64,000 bases of DNA from Flavobacteriales bacterium. Lineage in GTDB: Bacteria; Bacteroidota; Bacteroidia; UBA10329. A program made the translations under genes and the position numbers. The notes under the pieces were generated by a model. The model was not told where the DNA came from. It saw only the letters and a list, made by a program, of their open reading frames with translations, and did no database searches. The stretch is taken from positions 1-64,000 of the forward strand of contig WGMW01000027.1 of NCBI GenBank assembly GCA_016124845.1, written 5' to 3'. Positions within the stretch are counted from its first letter, which is position 1. Each line of letters begins with the position of its first letter. Of this stretch, positions 16,131-26,073 are shown piece by piece.

Positions 16131-17618
16131 TCAGACATAACGTATTTTCAGGTATTCCACCTCAGATAATCCTTCCGCTTTTGATTGAAACCAGTTGAAT
16201 GGATCGAAGATGGTGAAGCATGAACGCAACTGATATTTCATCGGTTCCAATTCTGATAGTAGTTCGGTGAATTGCTTTTTCTGTTCCTCTATGTTCTTGC
16301 CAAACGATTTGTTCAATCTATTGATGATCATGGCTTCCCAGACAAAACCGGAATTGTTCTTTTTCAAGATACGCTTTAATGCCCGCACCTTGGCCTCATA
16401 GAGTAAACGGTCTTCAAGCATGAATGAGGCGAAGACTTCCAACCATCGTAGTGACCAGATCATCTTGTTGTCCAAGCTGTCCTCCTGTTCCACCAAAAGT
16501 TTATTGATCGATGCAAGAACCTTCCCGTACTCTTCCATCATGAAGAAAACATACGTCTTTTCGCATTCAAGTTCAGATCGGTTCAGGAACGGGTTTTGGT
16601 TCTCGATCAGCTCATCAAATGCAGCAACCGCTTTTTCCAGTTCGCCTGCTCGGGCCAAATGTCCTACCTCGTGCAGGCGCATTCGTTGAGAGGTGAACTC
16701 AGGTAATTTCATTCCGCGATCAGCGAATGCTTTGCGCAATTCGTCCATTGCTTGCAAGAACATGGTTCGCTTATCCAGAACCTTAGATATGTTGAGGATG
16801 TTGCGCATGTGACCTGACCATGCAAGAAAAACACGTTCAGGCAATTGTTTCGGGTGCCCAAGAGCATCAACAGCATCATTGCAAGCTTTCAGAGCCCCTT
16901 CCCAATTTCCGAGTACGAAATCCGTGGCCGATCTCAGTAGAAACAAGCGCGAGGCGGTCAAAAGGTTTCCATTCGCTAAAAATCCTTGTGCATCGAGTCT
17001 CAGGAAGATCTCAGACTCGTCATTGAAGCGTTGCCAGTTCTCAAGGGTCATCACAGGCCAGGCCTGAATCCACATTAATCGGAGGCGCTGAAAATCGATC
17101 TCTGCAGATACCTTCAACCTGTCTGTAGATTCGATCATTTGTGTCTTGTTCAACCTGAAATACTCGAGGTTGGATGTGGTCAGCTCAATTCTGGGGACCA
17201 TGCTCAATTCCAGAAACATGAATCGATAGGATTCCAGGTCATTCTCCTCAGCCATTTTAAAACCACGCTTCACAAGTTTTTCGAACGTTGGAATAAGCTT
17301 TCGCTCCAAGGCCACCCGCGCCTGAGTAAGCAGCATATTGAGTTCAATTTCTTTCCAGAGTTTCTGATTGAACTGCCCAAGTGTCCGAAGACCTGTAGAG
17401 ATGATCTGGTTATAGGCAGCGGTCGTGTCAGAATAGTTTTTCCTCACCGTCTCATTCAGTTTTTGCTGATCAAAGTGTTCCATGCCATTGATGATGTCGA
17501 ACACCTTCTTCAGCTTACCGTCCGAGCGGTCAACGAGAGACCGCTTAAAGTATTTCTTCTCGGCAGCCGACATGGTCTTAACCAGATTGTATGCTTCCTC
17601 TGCCAATGTCTTTTTCAT
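16131..17618 (-). CDS. Helical-repeat (TPR-like) protein, fibre-locus partner A
   Basis: The 495-residue cytoplasmic protein has no signal peptide or membrane segment and is almost entirely alpha-helical, with helix pairs like those of TPR proteins (for example LDKRTMFLQAMDELRKAF, AGELEKAVAAFDELIE). It is a clear paralogue of the gene at 51620-53134: the N-termini LAEEAYNLVKTMSAAEKKYFKR and LAEEVFGLIKGLSRTEKAYIKK align, as do FDIINGMEHFD and FDIINSFDDFD. Both paralogues stand divergent from giant fibre genes. I do not recognise a named family. Regulation or assembly of the fibre is a guess from position alone. Confidence 0.7.
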   Translation of the reverse strand: MKKTLAEEAYNLVKTMSAAEKKYFKRSLVDRSDGKLKKVFDIINGMEHFDQQKLNETVRKNYSDTTAAYNQIISTGLRTLGQFNQKLWKEIELNMLLTQARVALERKLIPTFEKLVKRGFKMAEENDLESYRFMFLELSMVPRIELTTSNLEYFRLNKTQMIESTDRLKVSAEIDFQRLRLMWIQAWPVMTLENWQRFNDESEIFLRLDAQGFLANGNLLTASRLFLLRSATDFVLGNWEGALKACNDAVDALGHPKQLPERVFLAWSGHMRNILNISKVLDKRTMFLQAMDELRKAFADRGMKLPEFTSQRMRLHEVGHLARAGELEKAVAAFDELIENQNPFLNRSELECEKTYVFFMMEEYGKVLASINKLLVEQEDSLDNKMIWSLRWLEVFASFMLEDRLLYEAKVRALKRILKKNNSGFVWEAMIINRLNKSFGKNIEEQKKQFTELLSELEPMKYQLRSCFTIFDPFNWFQSKAEGLSEVEYLKIRYV

Positions 17619-17946
17619 GGCAATGAAATTAGTGCGAACCTTGGATAGATGGATAATTGTACATTCTTTGGAACTTCTGGTCTTTCGGAGAATATTGTCT
17701 TATATATGCTTGAAAATCAATTGTTTGTACTTTTATGCAAGGTTCATAATCAGCTAAGAACATTGGTCTTTACTAAAATCTTGTTTGCATTTACTGCTTT
17801 TGCGAAGCTAACTTTGATCTATATTAAAATGACCAAGAGTCAATATGAGCCTGCGGACTTCTTTATCATTCGTTTATTCTCTACCATTGGACAGGACGCA
17901 CGGCAATCTGACCAACCTTTCATTTAACCACCAACCCTAATTTAGC
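17619..17946. promoter_or_regulatory. Divergent intergenic region with the fibre A promoter
   Basis: These 328 bp are AT-rich and separate partner A from fibre A. On the plus strand TTTG (17784-17787), a 21-nt spacer and TAACTTTG (17809-17816) form a good Bacteroidota promoter, leaving a leader of about 125 nt before fibre A. No matching -7 element was seen for the minus strand. The 92-codon plus-strand frame inside is not convincing as a gene. Confidence 0.55.
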
Positions 17947-20900
17947 ATGAAGCCCATCCGTATTCTTCCTCTTCTTTTTCTATTGTCTTTCGTCCACCAT
18001 CGGTCCATTGCGCAACAGGGAATGGGAGTTGGTACCAACAATCCACTTGAGATGCTTCAGGTGGAAGGTGCTATCAAGGTCGGCACCGACTTTAACAACT
18101 CCAATGCTGCGCCTACCGGTGGCGCTGGAACCATCCGCTGGAACGGAACTGATTTCCAAGGTTGGGATGGTACGCAATGGATCACCTTCTCTGGCAGTGG
18201 CGCAGCAGGTTGGGAATTGACGGGTAACGCTGGAACAACACCTGGAACCAATTTTATCGGAACAACTGATGATCAGGATATTGTGATCAAAAGATTCAAT
18301 GAAGAAGGACTTCGCCTGTCTACAGGAGGTGCGTTATGGGCAAGTGGCAACAGTTCCACAGGAATCACTCCTGCAAGTGGTGCCGGTTCGCGTTTAATGT
18401 GGATTCCCGCAAAACACTCTTTCAGAGCAGGGTCGGTTACAGGAACTCAGTGGGACAACGGGAGCATTGGTGTCGGATCGGTTGCCTTTGGAGAGGACAA
18501 CACCGTATCAGGGGCACAGGGCTTTTCATCAGGTAGACAGAACACGTCAAGCGGTGCAGGAGCCGTAACCATGGGTTGGACCAATACGGCCAGTGGAACT
18601 TTATCTGCTGCCCTTGGAGGTCAGCAGAACACGGCCAGTGGTTATGGTAGTCATGCCATAAACGGAGGCACTGTCGCAAGTGGGCAGTGGTCATTTGCCT
18701 CTGGACAACAAACTACTGCAAGTGGCGGCAGTTCATCTTCATTTGGGCGCGGAACTACGGCACCGTCTTATGCTGAGGTAGTGGTAGGAATGTATTCGAC
18801 CAACTATAGCCCTGCCAATACCACAGGCTATGATGCCTCCGACCGTATTTTCAATATAGGTAATGGCGCTTCCAACGCTGCCAGATCAGATGCATTTACA
18901 GTTTTGAAAGGAGGTAATGTGGGTATTGGCGTCAACAATCCTCAGGACGAATTGCATGTGCAAGGCTCTGTAAGAATGGTTGACGGCAACCAACAAGCAG
19001 GTTATATTCCTGTTTCGGATGCCAATGGAACGATGACATGGAGCGACCCGAGTACTGTGGTTGGGGCGCAGGCTTGGAGTCTCACGGGAAATGCTGGTAT
19101 TGATCAAACCAACAACTTCATCGGTACAACGGATAATAATAACGTTCGATTCCTGACAAATAACGTTGAGCGAATGGTGATTACAACCGCAGGAAGAGTT
19201 GGTGTAGGCACTGTAGCCCCCGTATCTACTTTTCATGTTGCTGGAATTACCACACTTGGAGACCCTTCATCAACTGGAGCGACTTTCTTCAACATGGTCA
19301 GATCGGGGTCAGCAGGACGAATCTATCTGGGAAGCGGTGGATCGACACCTCACATGATCATCAATGCTCAAACTGCAAATGGTGCTATCGTTCTTAATAC
19401 AAGTACTGGAGAGGTAATGCGCGCGGCAGACAGTGGTAATGTCGGTATCGGAACAACCAATCCACAAAGCAAACTTCACGTAGCCGGGGCAATGCGAATG
19501 GTAGATGGCAACCAAGCTGCTGGATTCATTCCTGTTTCCGATGCCAACGGAACGATGATCTGGACAGACCCAGCAACAATTGCCACTGCCGATGATGGCG
19601 ATTGGACCGTCAGTGGCAACAACATTTACAACTCAAATAGCGGCTTCGTTGGTGTTGGAACAACTACTCCGAACAGAAAACTGACTGTTGGTGCACCATA
19701 CAGCATCAACATGACACCGATAATGAGTGTAAATACCACAGGGAATCAACCGCTTCTCATTGGAGAAACAACCACTCCGAAAGCCGTTATGATCGGATAC
19801 GATGGAAATGACATTCAAGGAAGGTCAGGAACAAACCTTATCACTAATAGCGATCTGGTACTTAACAAGTATGGAGGTAATGTTGGTGTTGGTTCGGCAA
19901 CCCCTATCTCCAAAATTGACGTAAGCGGAAGTGGTTGGTTCCGCTCCAGTGGCGGTGGTGGTTTGGCCTCTTCGGCTGGAACGGGGCTTAGAGTATTCTA
20001 CGATTCGCCCTCAAATATTGGACAATTGTTCGCATACGATTACACGAACGCAGTGGCCAAAGACCTTGCATTTCAGCTTCCTGGGGGTAACGTTGGAGTT
20101 GGAACAAATGGACCCACTCAGAAAGTTGATGTCAATGGTAAGATAAGAATGCGAACTGGGGCTACAACGGGATATGTTCCCGTTTCAGATGCAAACGGAA
20201 CCATGACCTGGACCGATCCAGCCACGATCACCACAGCAGATGATGGTGATTGGACCATCAGCGGAAACAATCAATATTCTGCGGTATCAGGAAACGTTGG
20301 TATCGGTACAACAGCGCCAGCCACTAAACTTCATTTGGAAGGAAGCGCCATCGTCAATGCAAATGGTGTTTCTGGCGAAGGCATCACACTGAGGGCTGGT
20401 TATCAGGGTCGTTACTATCAGAGCATCCTTGCATATGACCACAGTGGAAATGGTACTGGTTTTGCCGATGGGTTGGCCATTTCGGGTTTTGACGGAATCG
20501 GCTTCATAACTAATAAGACCGACAATACTTATGGAAACGTTCGGATGTTCGTTTCCCAAGCAGGAAATGTCGGTATCGGCAATTTAACCCCGAACACACC
20601 TCTGTTTGTCGAGGGAAATACGACCATCAACGCAAATGGCGTTTCGGGTGTAGGTCTTACGCTTAGAAGTGGTTACGCTGGCCGCTATCATGTCGGTCTC
20701 AACGCGTACGACCATAGTGGAGGAGGAACCGGTTATGCTGACGGTCTTGCGGTTTCAGGTTATGATGGAATCAGCTTTATTACTGCAAAGACGGATGCTA
20801 CTTATGGAAACGTGAGAATGCTTATTTCCCAAGCAGGAAACGTAGGTATTGGAACAACCACACCAGCTGATGAATTACATGTGGTTGGTAGCGTACGAAT

Positions 20901-23514
20901 GGTTGACGGCAACCAAGCGGCCGGATACATCCCTGTTTCAGATGCCAGCGGAACCATGACATGGACGGCCGCTTCCGCTATTTCAGGAGTTAACCACTTG
21001 GTCGATGCTGATGGTGATACCAAAGTTCAAGTGGAGGAAAGTTCCGATGAGGACATCATCCGCTTTGATCTTGCAGGTACAGAAAGATGGGTGATGACCG
21101 GCACGCGTCTGGAACCGAGTAATTCAGGCAACTCTGTATTCATTGGTCCGAATGCGGGCAGTAGCGATGATCTTACTGCAAATGCCAACGTTTTCATCGG
21201 CAACAACGCTGGCCGCGATAACACAACGGGTTCAGCAAACGTGGCCATTGGAGCAAGTCCTCTACGCTCCAATAATTCAAATTATAACGTTGCCATTGGG
21301 AACTCATTGATGAACAGTACAACTGCGTATGGGACCATATCCATCGGACATAATAGCATGAATAACTCCAATGGATCATACAACGTGGTTCTCGGGGTTC
21401 AGGCCGGCATCAACCATACCTCTGGTACTCAGAATGTTTTTATCGGCTCCATCAATGTGGCCCAGGCCAATGTTTCAGGATCGAACAATATCATGTTGGG
21501 TGCGGGTTCTGGTCAAAGCAATACCGGTTCCACAAACGTGTTCATAGGGGTAGGTACCGGATCGAACAACACGGGTTCAGGAAGCGTGTTTCTTGGCCAT
21601 AATGCAGGAAAAAATGAACTGTCCGGCAATCGACTTTATATCGAGAACTCGAACTCCAGCACACCACTTGTTTACGGAGAGTTTGACAATGACATACTGG
21701 CCGTGAACGGCAAATTGGGAGTGGGAACGCAAGCTCCGCAAGATGAATTACATGTGGTTGGCAACATCCGTATGGTGGATGGCAACCAAGCTGCTGGCTA
21801 CATTCCTGTTTCCGATGCCAGCGGAACCATGACGTGGACAGACCCAACAACCATTACCACAGCTGATGATGGGGATTGGACTCTGAATGGAAATGACATG
21901 AGCAATGCCAATAGCGGGAATGTGGGTATTGGAACGACATCTCCCGACCGTCTTCTGAATATCGAATCTGCAACTGGCCCTCAAATGCTATTCACCAGAA
22001 ACGACAACAATACCACCGATGGCGAGGTGATGGGCGAGCTCCTTTTTGACAATAATGATGATACCGCACCTTCAAGCGTTGATGCTGCCGCTGTTATTCG
22101 CGCCACCGCGGCTGGCAACCAAGGAAATAGCAACAAGGGAGGCAATATCCTTTTCCTTACCAAGAATAGTCAGGCAAGTGGAGCAACTGCTACGGAAAGA
22201 GTGCGCATTTCCGCCAACGGCAATGTTGGTTTTGGCGTGTCAGCTCCGATCTCATCGGTGGATGTAAGCGGTACGGGATGGTTCCGGTCAAGTGCTGGAG
22301 GTGGTCTGGGCTCAACGGCCGGAACAGGAATCCGAGTATTCTATGATTCGCCATCCGATGCAGGACATCTTTATGCGTATGATTATGCGTCCTCAGCCTC
22401 GAAAAACCTTGTGTTGCAGCAACCTGGTGGAAATGTCGGAATCGGTGTTGTTTCACCAGCTCAGAAACTTCACATGCTTGGAACTGCAAGGGTGGAAAAT
22501 GGAACCTTGCAGTTGTACAGTAGCGATAGTTACGAAAAAATACATTTGACCAATGCAGGTACGAATGGCTCAAAGATCAATCATTCAACTGGATGGTCTG
22601 TCGATTATTATGCAGGTCCAGGTAGTTCAGGAAATACTGGTTTGCATCGATTTTTCACCACAGATAATGGATATTCTGAAAAAATGCGGATCGCGAGTAA
22701 TGGTAGCGTAGGAATTGGCACTACATCACCAACACAAAAACTGCATGTTTTTGATTCTTCGCAAGCTGGTCTGCAGATCGAAAACAGTACGACCAATTCA
22801 AATCAGATCAATTTGACGAACAATAACGGTTTTTGGCACATGAGTGGACCGCGAGCGTCAAGTAACGATTTGAATTTCTATTGGAATAACGGGAGTTACA
22901 ATCTCGCCATGAGCCTTGGAAGTGATGGAAATGTTGGAATTGGAAATGAGACGCCTGCCGCAAAGTTGCATGTAAGCGGAACTGGACGCTTTTCGGCCGA
23001 TCTTTATATGGATAACGGCACACGTATAATGCCCACGCCTGGTGGAAACTATGTCCGTTTGGGTGCCAGCGGGAACGCATTTCAGGATGTTTACACACGC
23101 TATAGCTATGTCAGCACCGCTTATTCGGTCAGCGATCAGAACATGAAGAAGGACATCATGCCTGTCAAGGACCGGATCGATGCAATCGCTGCATTGAAGA
23201 GTATCCAGCCGAAAGCATTCAAGTGGGATCTGAACAAACTCTATGGCGAAGGAGCGAAGCCCGTCTGCGCGGCTGATACTGCTTGGAGATATGGTTTCGT
23301 GGCGCAGGATATCGAGCAAGTGATGCCTGAAACCGTTCATAGAATGGAAGAGACGGGTACGCTGGTTATGAACTACGATGCGGTTGTGTCGGTTCTTTTC
23401 GAGGCAACCAGACAGCAGCAGGAGATCATAGAGCAGGAGCGCGAAGCACGTCAGGAGCTACAGGCCAAATTAGATGAATTGCTTCTTCGGTTGGAACAAT
23501 TGGAATCGAAGTAA
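17947..23514 (+). CDS. Giant exported tail-fibre-like adhesin A with S74 chaperone domain
   Basis: The 1855-residue protein has a signal peptide (MKPIRILPLLFLLSFVHHRSIA-QQ). An N-terminal cap (LEMLQVEGAIKVGTD...GGAGTIRWNGT) is followed by about sixteen copies of a GNVGIGTTxPxxKLHV motif, many joined to an MVDGNQAAGYIPVSDANGTM module. Stretches of YadA-head-like repeats (NTVSGAQGFSSG, NVFIGNNAGRDNTTG, NIMLGAGSGQSN) lie between. The last 110 residues are a peptidase S74/endosialidase-chaperone domain (DQNMKKDIMPVKDRIDAI...YGFVAQDIEQVMPE) ending in a coiled coil; in phage fibres this domain helps trimerise and then cleaves itself off. The predicted role is a trimeric surface fibre or adhesin; the ligand is unknown. 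No phage genes are nearby. Confidence 0.85.
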   Translation: MKPIRILPLLFLLSFVHHRSIAQQGMGVGTNNPLEMLQVEGAIKVGTDFNNSNAAPTGGAGTIRWNGTDFQGWDGTQWITFSGSGAAGWELTGNAGTTPGTNFIGTTDDQDIVIKRFNEEGLRLSTGGALWASGNSSTGITPASGAGSRLMWIPAKHSFRAGSVTGTQWDNGSIGVGSVAFGEDNTVSGAQGFSSGRQNTSSGAGAVTMGWTNTASGTLSAALGGQQNTASGYGSHAINGGTVASGQWSFASGQQTTASGGSSSSFGRGTTAPSYAEVVVGMYSTNYSPANTTGYDASDRIFNIGNGASNAARSDAFTVLKGGNVGIGVNNPQDELHVQGSVRMVDGNQQAGYIPVSDANGTMTWSDPSTVVGAQAWSLTGNAGIDQTNNFIGTTDNNNVRFLTNNVERMVITTAGRVGVGTVAPVSTFHVAGITTLGDPSSTGATFFNMVRSGSAGRIYLGSGGSTPHMIINAQTANGAIVLNTSTGEVMRAADSGNVGIGTTNPQSKLHVAGAMRMVDGNQAAGFIPVSDANGTMIWTDPATIATADDGDWTVSGNNIYNSNSGFVGVGTTTPNRKLTVGAPYSINMTPIMSVNTTGNQPLLIGETTTPKAVMIGYDGNDIQGRSGTNLITNSDLVLNKYGGNVGVGSATPISKIDVSGSGWFRSSGGGGLASSAGTGLRVFYDSPSNIGQLFAYDYTNAVAKDLAFQLPGGNVGVGTNGPTQKVDVNGKIRMRTGATTGYVPVSDANGTMTWTDPATITTADDGDWTISGNNQYSAVSGNVGIGTTAPATKLHLEGSAIVNANGVSGEGITLRAGYQGRYYQSILAYDHSGNGTGFADGLAISGFDGIGFITNKTDNTYGNVRMFVSQAGNVGIGNLTPNTPLFVEGNTTINANGVSGVGLTLRSGYAGRYHVGLNAYDHSGGGTGYADGLAVSGYDGISFITAKTDATYGNVRMLISQAGNVGIGTTTPADELHVVGSVRMVDGNQAAGYIPVSDASGTMTWTAASAISGVNHLVDADGDTKVQVEESSDEDIIRFDLAGTERWVMTGTRLEPSNSGNSVFIGPNAGSSDDLTANANVFIGNNAGRDNTTGSANVAIGASPLRSNNSNYNVAIGNSLMNSTTAYGTISIGHNSMNNSNGSYNVVLGVQAGINHTSGTQNVFIGSINVAQANVSGSNNIMLGAGSGQSNTGSTNVFIGVGTGSNNTGSGSVFLGHNAGKNELSGNRLYIENSNSSTPLVYGEFDNDILAVNGKLGVGTQAPQDELHVVGNIRMVDGNQAAGYIPVSDASGTMTWTDPTTITTADDGDWTLNGNDMSNANSGNVGIGTTSPDRLLNIESATGPQMLFTRNDNNTTDGEVMGELLFDNNDDTAPSSVDAAAVIRATAAGNQGNSNKGGNILFLTKNSQASGATATERVRISANGNVGFGVSAPISSVDVSGTGWFRSSAGGGLGSTAGTGIRVFYDSPSDAGHLYAYDYASSASKNLVLQQPGGNVGIGVVSPAQKLHMLGTARVENGTLQLYSSDSYEKIHLTNAGTNGSKINHSTGWSVDYYAGPGSSGNTGLHRFFTTDNGYSEKMRIASNGSVGIGTTSPTQKLHVFDSSQAGLQIENSTTNSNQINLTNNNGFWHMSGPRASSNDLNFYWNNGSYNLAMSLGSDGNVGIGNETPAAKLHVSGTGRFSADLYMDNGTRIMPTPGGNYVRLGASGNAFQDVYTRYSYVSTAYSVSDQNMKKDIMPVKDRIDAIAALKSIQPKAFKWDLNKLYGEGAKPVCAADTAWRYGFVAQDIEQVMPETVHRMEETGTLVMNYDAVVSVLFEATRQQQEIIEQEREARQELQAKLDELLLRLEQLESK

Positions 23515-23547
23515 GTCTGATAGCGAGAATGCTTGGAGGTCTTTTTG

Positions 23548-24375
23548 CTACTCTGGCCTGAACTCGGTCAAGCTCAGATTGGCCAACAACAGACCGTGAG
23601 AATCACCGATGTCGTAACGTTCTCCATTTAGCTTTACACCGTTCAGGCCATCGCAGATCAGCAGTGATTGCATGGCGTCCGTTAGTTGTATCTCATTCAG
23701 TACGCCAGGTGCTGTTGCTTCCAAATGGTCGAACAGAGCGGGGGTGAACACATATCTCGCGCAGAAAGCAAGATTCGAATCCGTCTGGCTTGGGTCAGGT
23801 TTTTCTATCACCTGTTTTCCGTGGTAGATTCCATCTTCAAATTCAGCGCCTTCCAGAATTCCATAACGTGATACCAAGCACTCGTCCACTTCGGTTACAC
23901 CAACCACAGAGCGTTCATATCTATCAAAAGCTTCAACCAGCATTTTTGTGAATGAGATGTTGTCGTCTGTATGAATGATGCTGTCGCCAAGTAGAACGGC
24001 AAATGGTTCATTTCTTACCGCTTCTTTGGCACACAGGACAGCATGCCCCAATCCTTTTTGTTCTCGCTGATAGACCACGGTCACTTTCACCATGTTCCAA
24101 ATACGTTCCAACTCTTCAAGTTGCTGGTGCTTTCCGCTCATCAGAAGCTGTTGTTCCAAGCGTTTGTTTGGACGGAAATACTCTGCCAGCGCTTCTTTTC
24201 CCTCGCTGATCACAAGGATCACTTCTTCAATACCGGCCTCAACCGCTTCGCTTACCACGTGTTCGATCACAGGTCGTCCGCAAACTGGTAACAGTTCTTT
24301 GGGAACGATGGATGTGATAGGTAACATGCGGGTACCGAAACCCGCTGCAGGAATAACCGCTTTTCGCACTCTCAT
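23548..24375 (-). CDS. galU: UTP--sugar-1-phosphate uridylyltransferase (GalU family)
   Basis: The 275-residue protein shows the nucleotidyltransferase signature AAGFGTRMLPITSIVPKELLPV, then VISEGKEALAEYF, YQREQKGLGHAVLCA and FAVLLGDSIIH, in GalU order and at GalU length. GalU makes UDP-glucose from UTP and glucose-1-phosphate. Here its start overlaps the stop of a glucuronokinase-like gene (ATGA), so the physiological substrate may be glucuronate-1-phosphate, giving UDP-glucuronate; this is inference from context. The product would feed surface-polysaccharide synthesis. Confidence 0.85.
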   Translation of the reverse strand: MRVRKAVIPAAGFGTRMLPITSIVPKELLPVCGRPVIEHVVSEAVEAGIEEVILVISEGKEALAEYFRPNKRLEQQLLMSGKHQQLEELERIWNMVKVTVVYQREQKGLGHAVLCAKEAVRNEPFAVLLGDSIIHTDDNISFTKMLVEAFDRYERSVVGVTEVDECLVSRYGILEGAEFEDGIYHGKQVIEKPDPSQTDSNLAFCARYVFTPALFDHLEATAPGVLNEIQLTDAMQSLLICDGLNGVKLNGERYDIGDSHGLLLANLSLTEFRPE

Positions 24376-25379
24376 TCCTCGTAAACGATTTCGGGTAGAA
24401 GGATGTTCACGCCTGCTGATGCAAGATCTCGTTTCAACTGTTGAAGCATTTTTTCATTGCGGTACATGCCAATAATGGCTCCGCCAGAACCACAGAACTT
24501 AGCGCTCGCTCCACTTTTTCGTGCCAGCATGACCAATTCTACTTGCTTCAGATGCAGCTGCGTCAAACGGTTTCGAGCATCAAAATTTGCATTGATGCAA
24601 TCATTCATCACATCAAAATCACCTTCTTCCAAAGCACTTTTGAACTTAAGGGTGAGTTTTTTCCATGTTTCCACGGCCTCTAACATCTCCGTGTCGCCTT
24701 TATTGAAACGGTCGCGAAGACTGCTATGGGTCTTCTCGGATCCTTCTGCCAAAACATCAGAATAAGCGATGTAAATGTTCTTCAACGGACGTTTACAGCG
24801 TTCATATTTCCCGTGTGGATTAGTATTGAAATGGCTTTCGTCAAAATCCATAAAGACGGGATAATTGTAGGCCTGGGCCACGCGATCTTGAAGGCCTGCG
24901 GGTATGCCCAATTCAACCGTTTCTACCTGCCATGCCAAGTTTGCCAGTAGCCAAGGCTGCATTTTTACACCATACCAACCGCCCAAGGCGCGCAAACAGG
25001 CCGAAATAATGGCACTTGAACCAGAAAGTCCGAGCAATACAGGAATATCGGTCGTGTAACTTAAACGAAAGCCGCGGTCATGCAATGGAAGGTTGTTCTC
25101 CTCGCAATATCGGATGAAGGTGAGCAGCGTTGCTTTCAGCAATCGAAGGCCACCGTAATAGCCCATGTTACCTACAGAACGCTCAAATGCACCGAGATCT
25201 TCCCATTCCAGCAGATCCACTTTTCCAGGCATTACCTGAATTCGGTCATGTTCCTCCAAACGTACTTCTGCATGAAAGTCGCTGAACACGAAGGCAATCG
25301 TCATTCCCCCAAAACCGTCCGATGGGTTTCCGATCAGCGCTGCGCGCGGATATGCAATACCTATAACGCCAGATGCCAT
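24372..25379 (-). CDS. GHMP-family kinase, glucuronokinase-like
   Basis: The 335-residue GHMP kinase has the N-terminal YPRAALIGNPSDGFGG block, which resembles the ARVGLLGNPSD start of plant glucuronokinases. It also has the phosphate-binding loop GLSGSSAII (about 117-125) and a C-terminal GHMP_kinases_C region (SGASAKFCGSGGAIIGMY). Glucuronokinase phosphorylates glucuronate at C1. Its stop overlaps the start of the GalU-type gene by four bases, strongly suggesting one pathway. TAAATTTG at 25384-25391 ends only four bases before the ATG, so the mRNA may be leaderless. It could instead be another sugar-1-kinase. Confidence 0.7.
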   Translation of the reverse strand: MASGVIGIAYPRAALIGNPSDGFGGMTIAFVFSDFHAEVRLEEHDRIQVMPGKVDLLEWEDLGAFERSVGNMGYYGGLRLLKATLLTFIRYCEENNLPLHDRGFRLSYTTDIPVLLGLSGSSAIISACLRALGGWYGVKMQPWLLANLAWQVETVELGIPAGLQDRVAQAYNYPVFMDFDESHFNTNPHGKYERCKRPLKNIYIAYSDVLAEGSEKTHSSLRDRFNKGDTEMLEAVETWKKLTLKFKSALEEGDFDVMNDCINANFDARNRLTQLHLKQVELVMLARKSGASAKFCGSGGAIIGMYRNEKMLQQLKRDLASAGVNILLPEIVYEE

Positions 25380-25383
25380 GTGG

Positions 25384-25391
25384 CAAATTTA
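25384..25391 (-). promoter_or_regulatory. -7 element of the kinase-uridylyltransferase operon, likely leaderless
   Basis: On the minus strand TAAATTTG is a perfect TAnnTTTG element followed by CCAC and the ATG, so transcription would begin at or next to the start codon. No -33 TTTG was found at the usual distance. Confidence 0.5.
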
Positions 25392-25436
25392 ATTGTTAGG
25401 CTGACCTGAGACGTGAAACAGAAAACTACAATGACC

Positions 25437-25444
25437 TACATTTG
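25437..25444 (+). promoter_or_regulatory. -7 element upstream of the acyltransferase gene
   Basis: TACATTTG matches TAnnTTTG perfectly and lies 17 bp before the ATG at 25462. No -33 TTTG is evident. Confidence 0.5.
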
Positions 25445-25461
25445 GAGCAAACGAAAGAATT

Positions 25462-26031
25462 ATGGGACGTTTCTTTTATTGGCTGGCGCATTTTTTCTGG
25501 TACAGGATCGGTGGTTGGAAAGTGGTTTCCCCGCTTCCTAAAGATCTGAAGAAAGCGGTGATCGCTGCTGCCCCGCATACATCAAATGAGGATTTTCCAG
25601 TTGGTATTGGAGCATGGTATTCTGAACATCGTGATGCAAGTTTCATTGCTAAAAAAGAGCTTTTCGATGGTCCGATGGGATTCATGTTCCGTGCAACGGG
25701 CGGAATTCCTATCGATCGGGCCAAGAGCAAGAACATGGTGGAACAGGCTGCGGATTTCTTCAGGGAGCGGGACGAACTGATTTTGGTGATCGCACCTGAA
25801 GGAACGCGTGCTTGGAAGCCGAGATGGAAAACAGGTTTCTATTACATAGCCAAAACGGCAGGCGTTCCGATCATACTCGCTTATATGGATTTTGCGAAGA
25901 AGGAGGTGGGCATGGGCGAGCTTTTCTGGCCTACGGATGATGAAAAAGCCGACTTCAAATACATTGAAGACTTTTATGCTAAGGTCACGGCCAAACATCC
26001 TGAGAAGTACAACCCGAAACTGACAGAATAG
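25462..26031 (+). CDS. Lysophospholipid acyltransferase family protein (PlsC-like)
   Basis: The 189-residue protein has the acyltransferase motif I H39-x4-D44 (HTSNED), motif II FIAKKELFDGPMG, and motif III PEGTR (112-116), with an N-terminal hydrophobic helix for membrane association. It matches the short PlsC-like acyltransferases of Bacteroidota that acylate lysophosphatidate or related lipids at the inner membrane. It is followed 42 bp later by a DUF4112 membrane-protein gene on the same strand. Confidence 0.85.
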   Translation: MGRFFYWLAHFFWYRIGGWKVVSPLPKDLKKAVIAAAPHTSNEDFPVGIGAWYSEHRDASFIAKKELFDGPMGFMFRATGGIPIDRAKSKNMVEQAADFFRERDELILVIAPEGTRAWKPRWKTGFYYIAKTAGVPIILAYMDFAKKEVGMGELFWPTDDEKADFKYIEDFYAKVTAKHPEKYNPKLTE

Positions 26032-26073
26032 CAACAAACGCAATCTGGTACGGTTTAATACGTTTAGAGAACC

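Noticed and set aside
17649-17927. 92-codon plus-strand frame between partner A and fibre A
   Set aside because: It covers the fibre A promoter, has no domain or signal-peptide logic and runs through AT-rich intergenic DNA; treated as chance.
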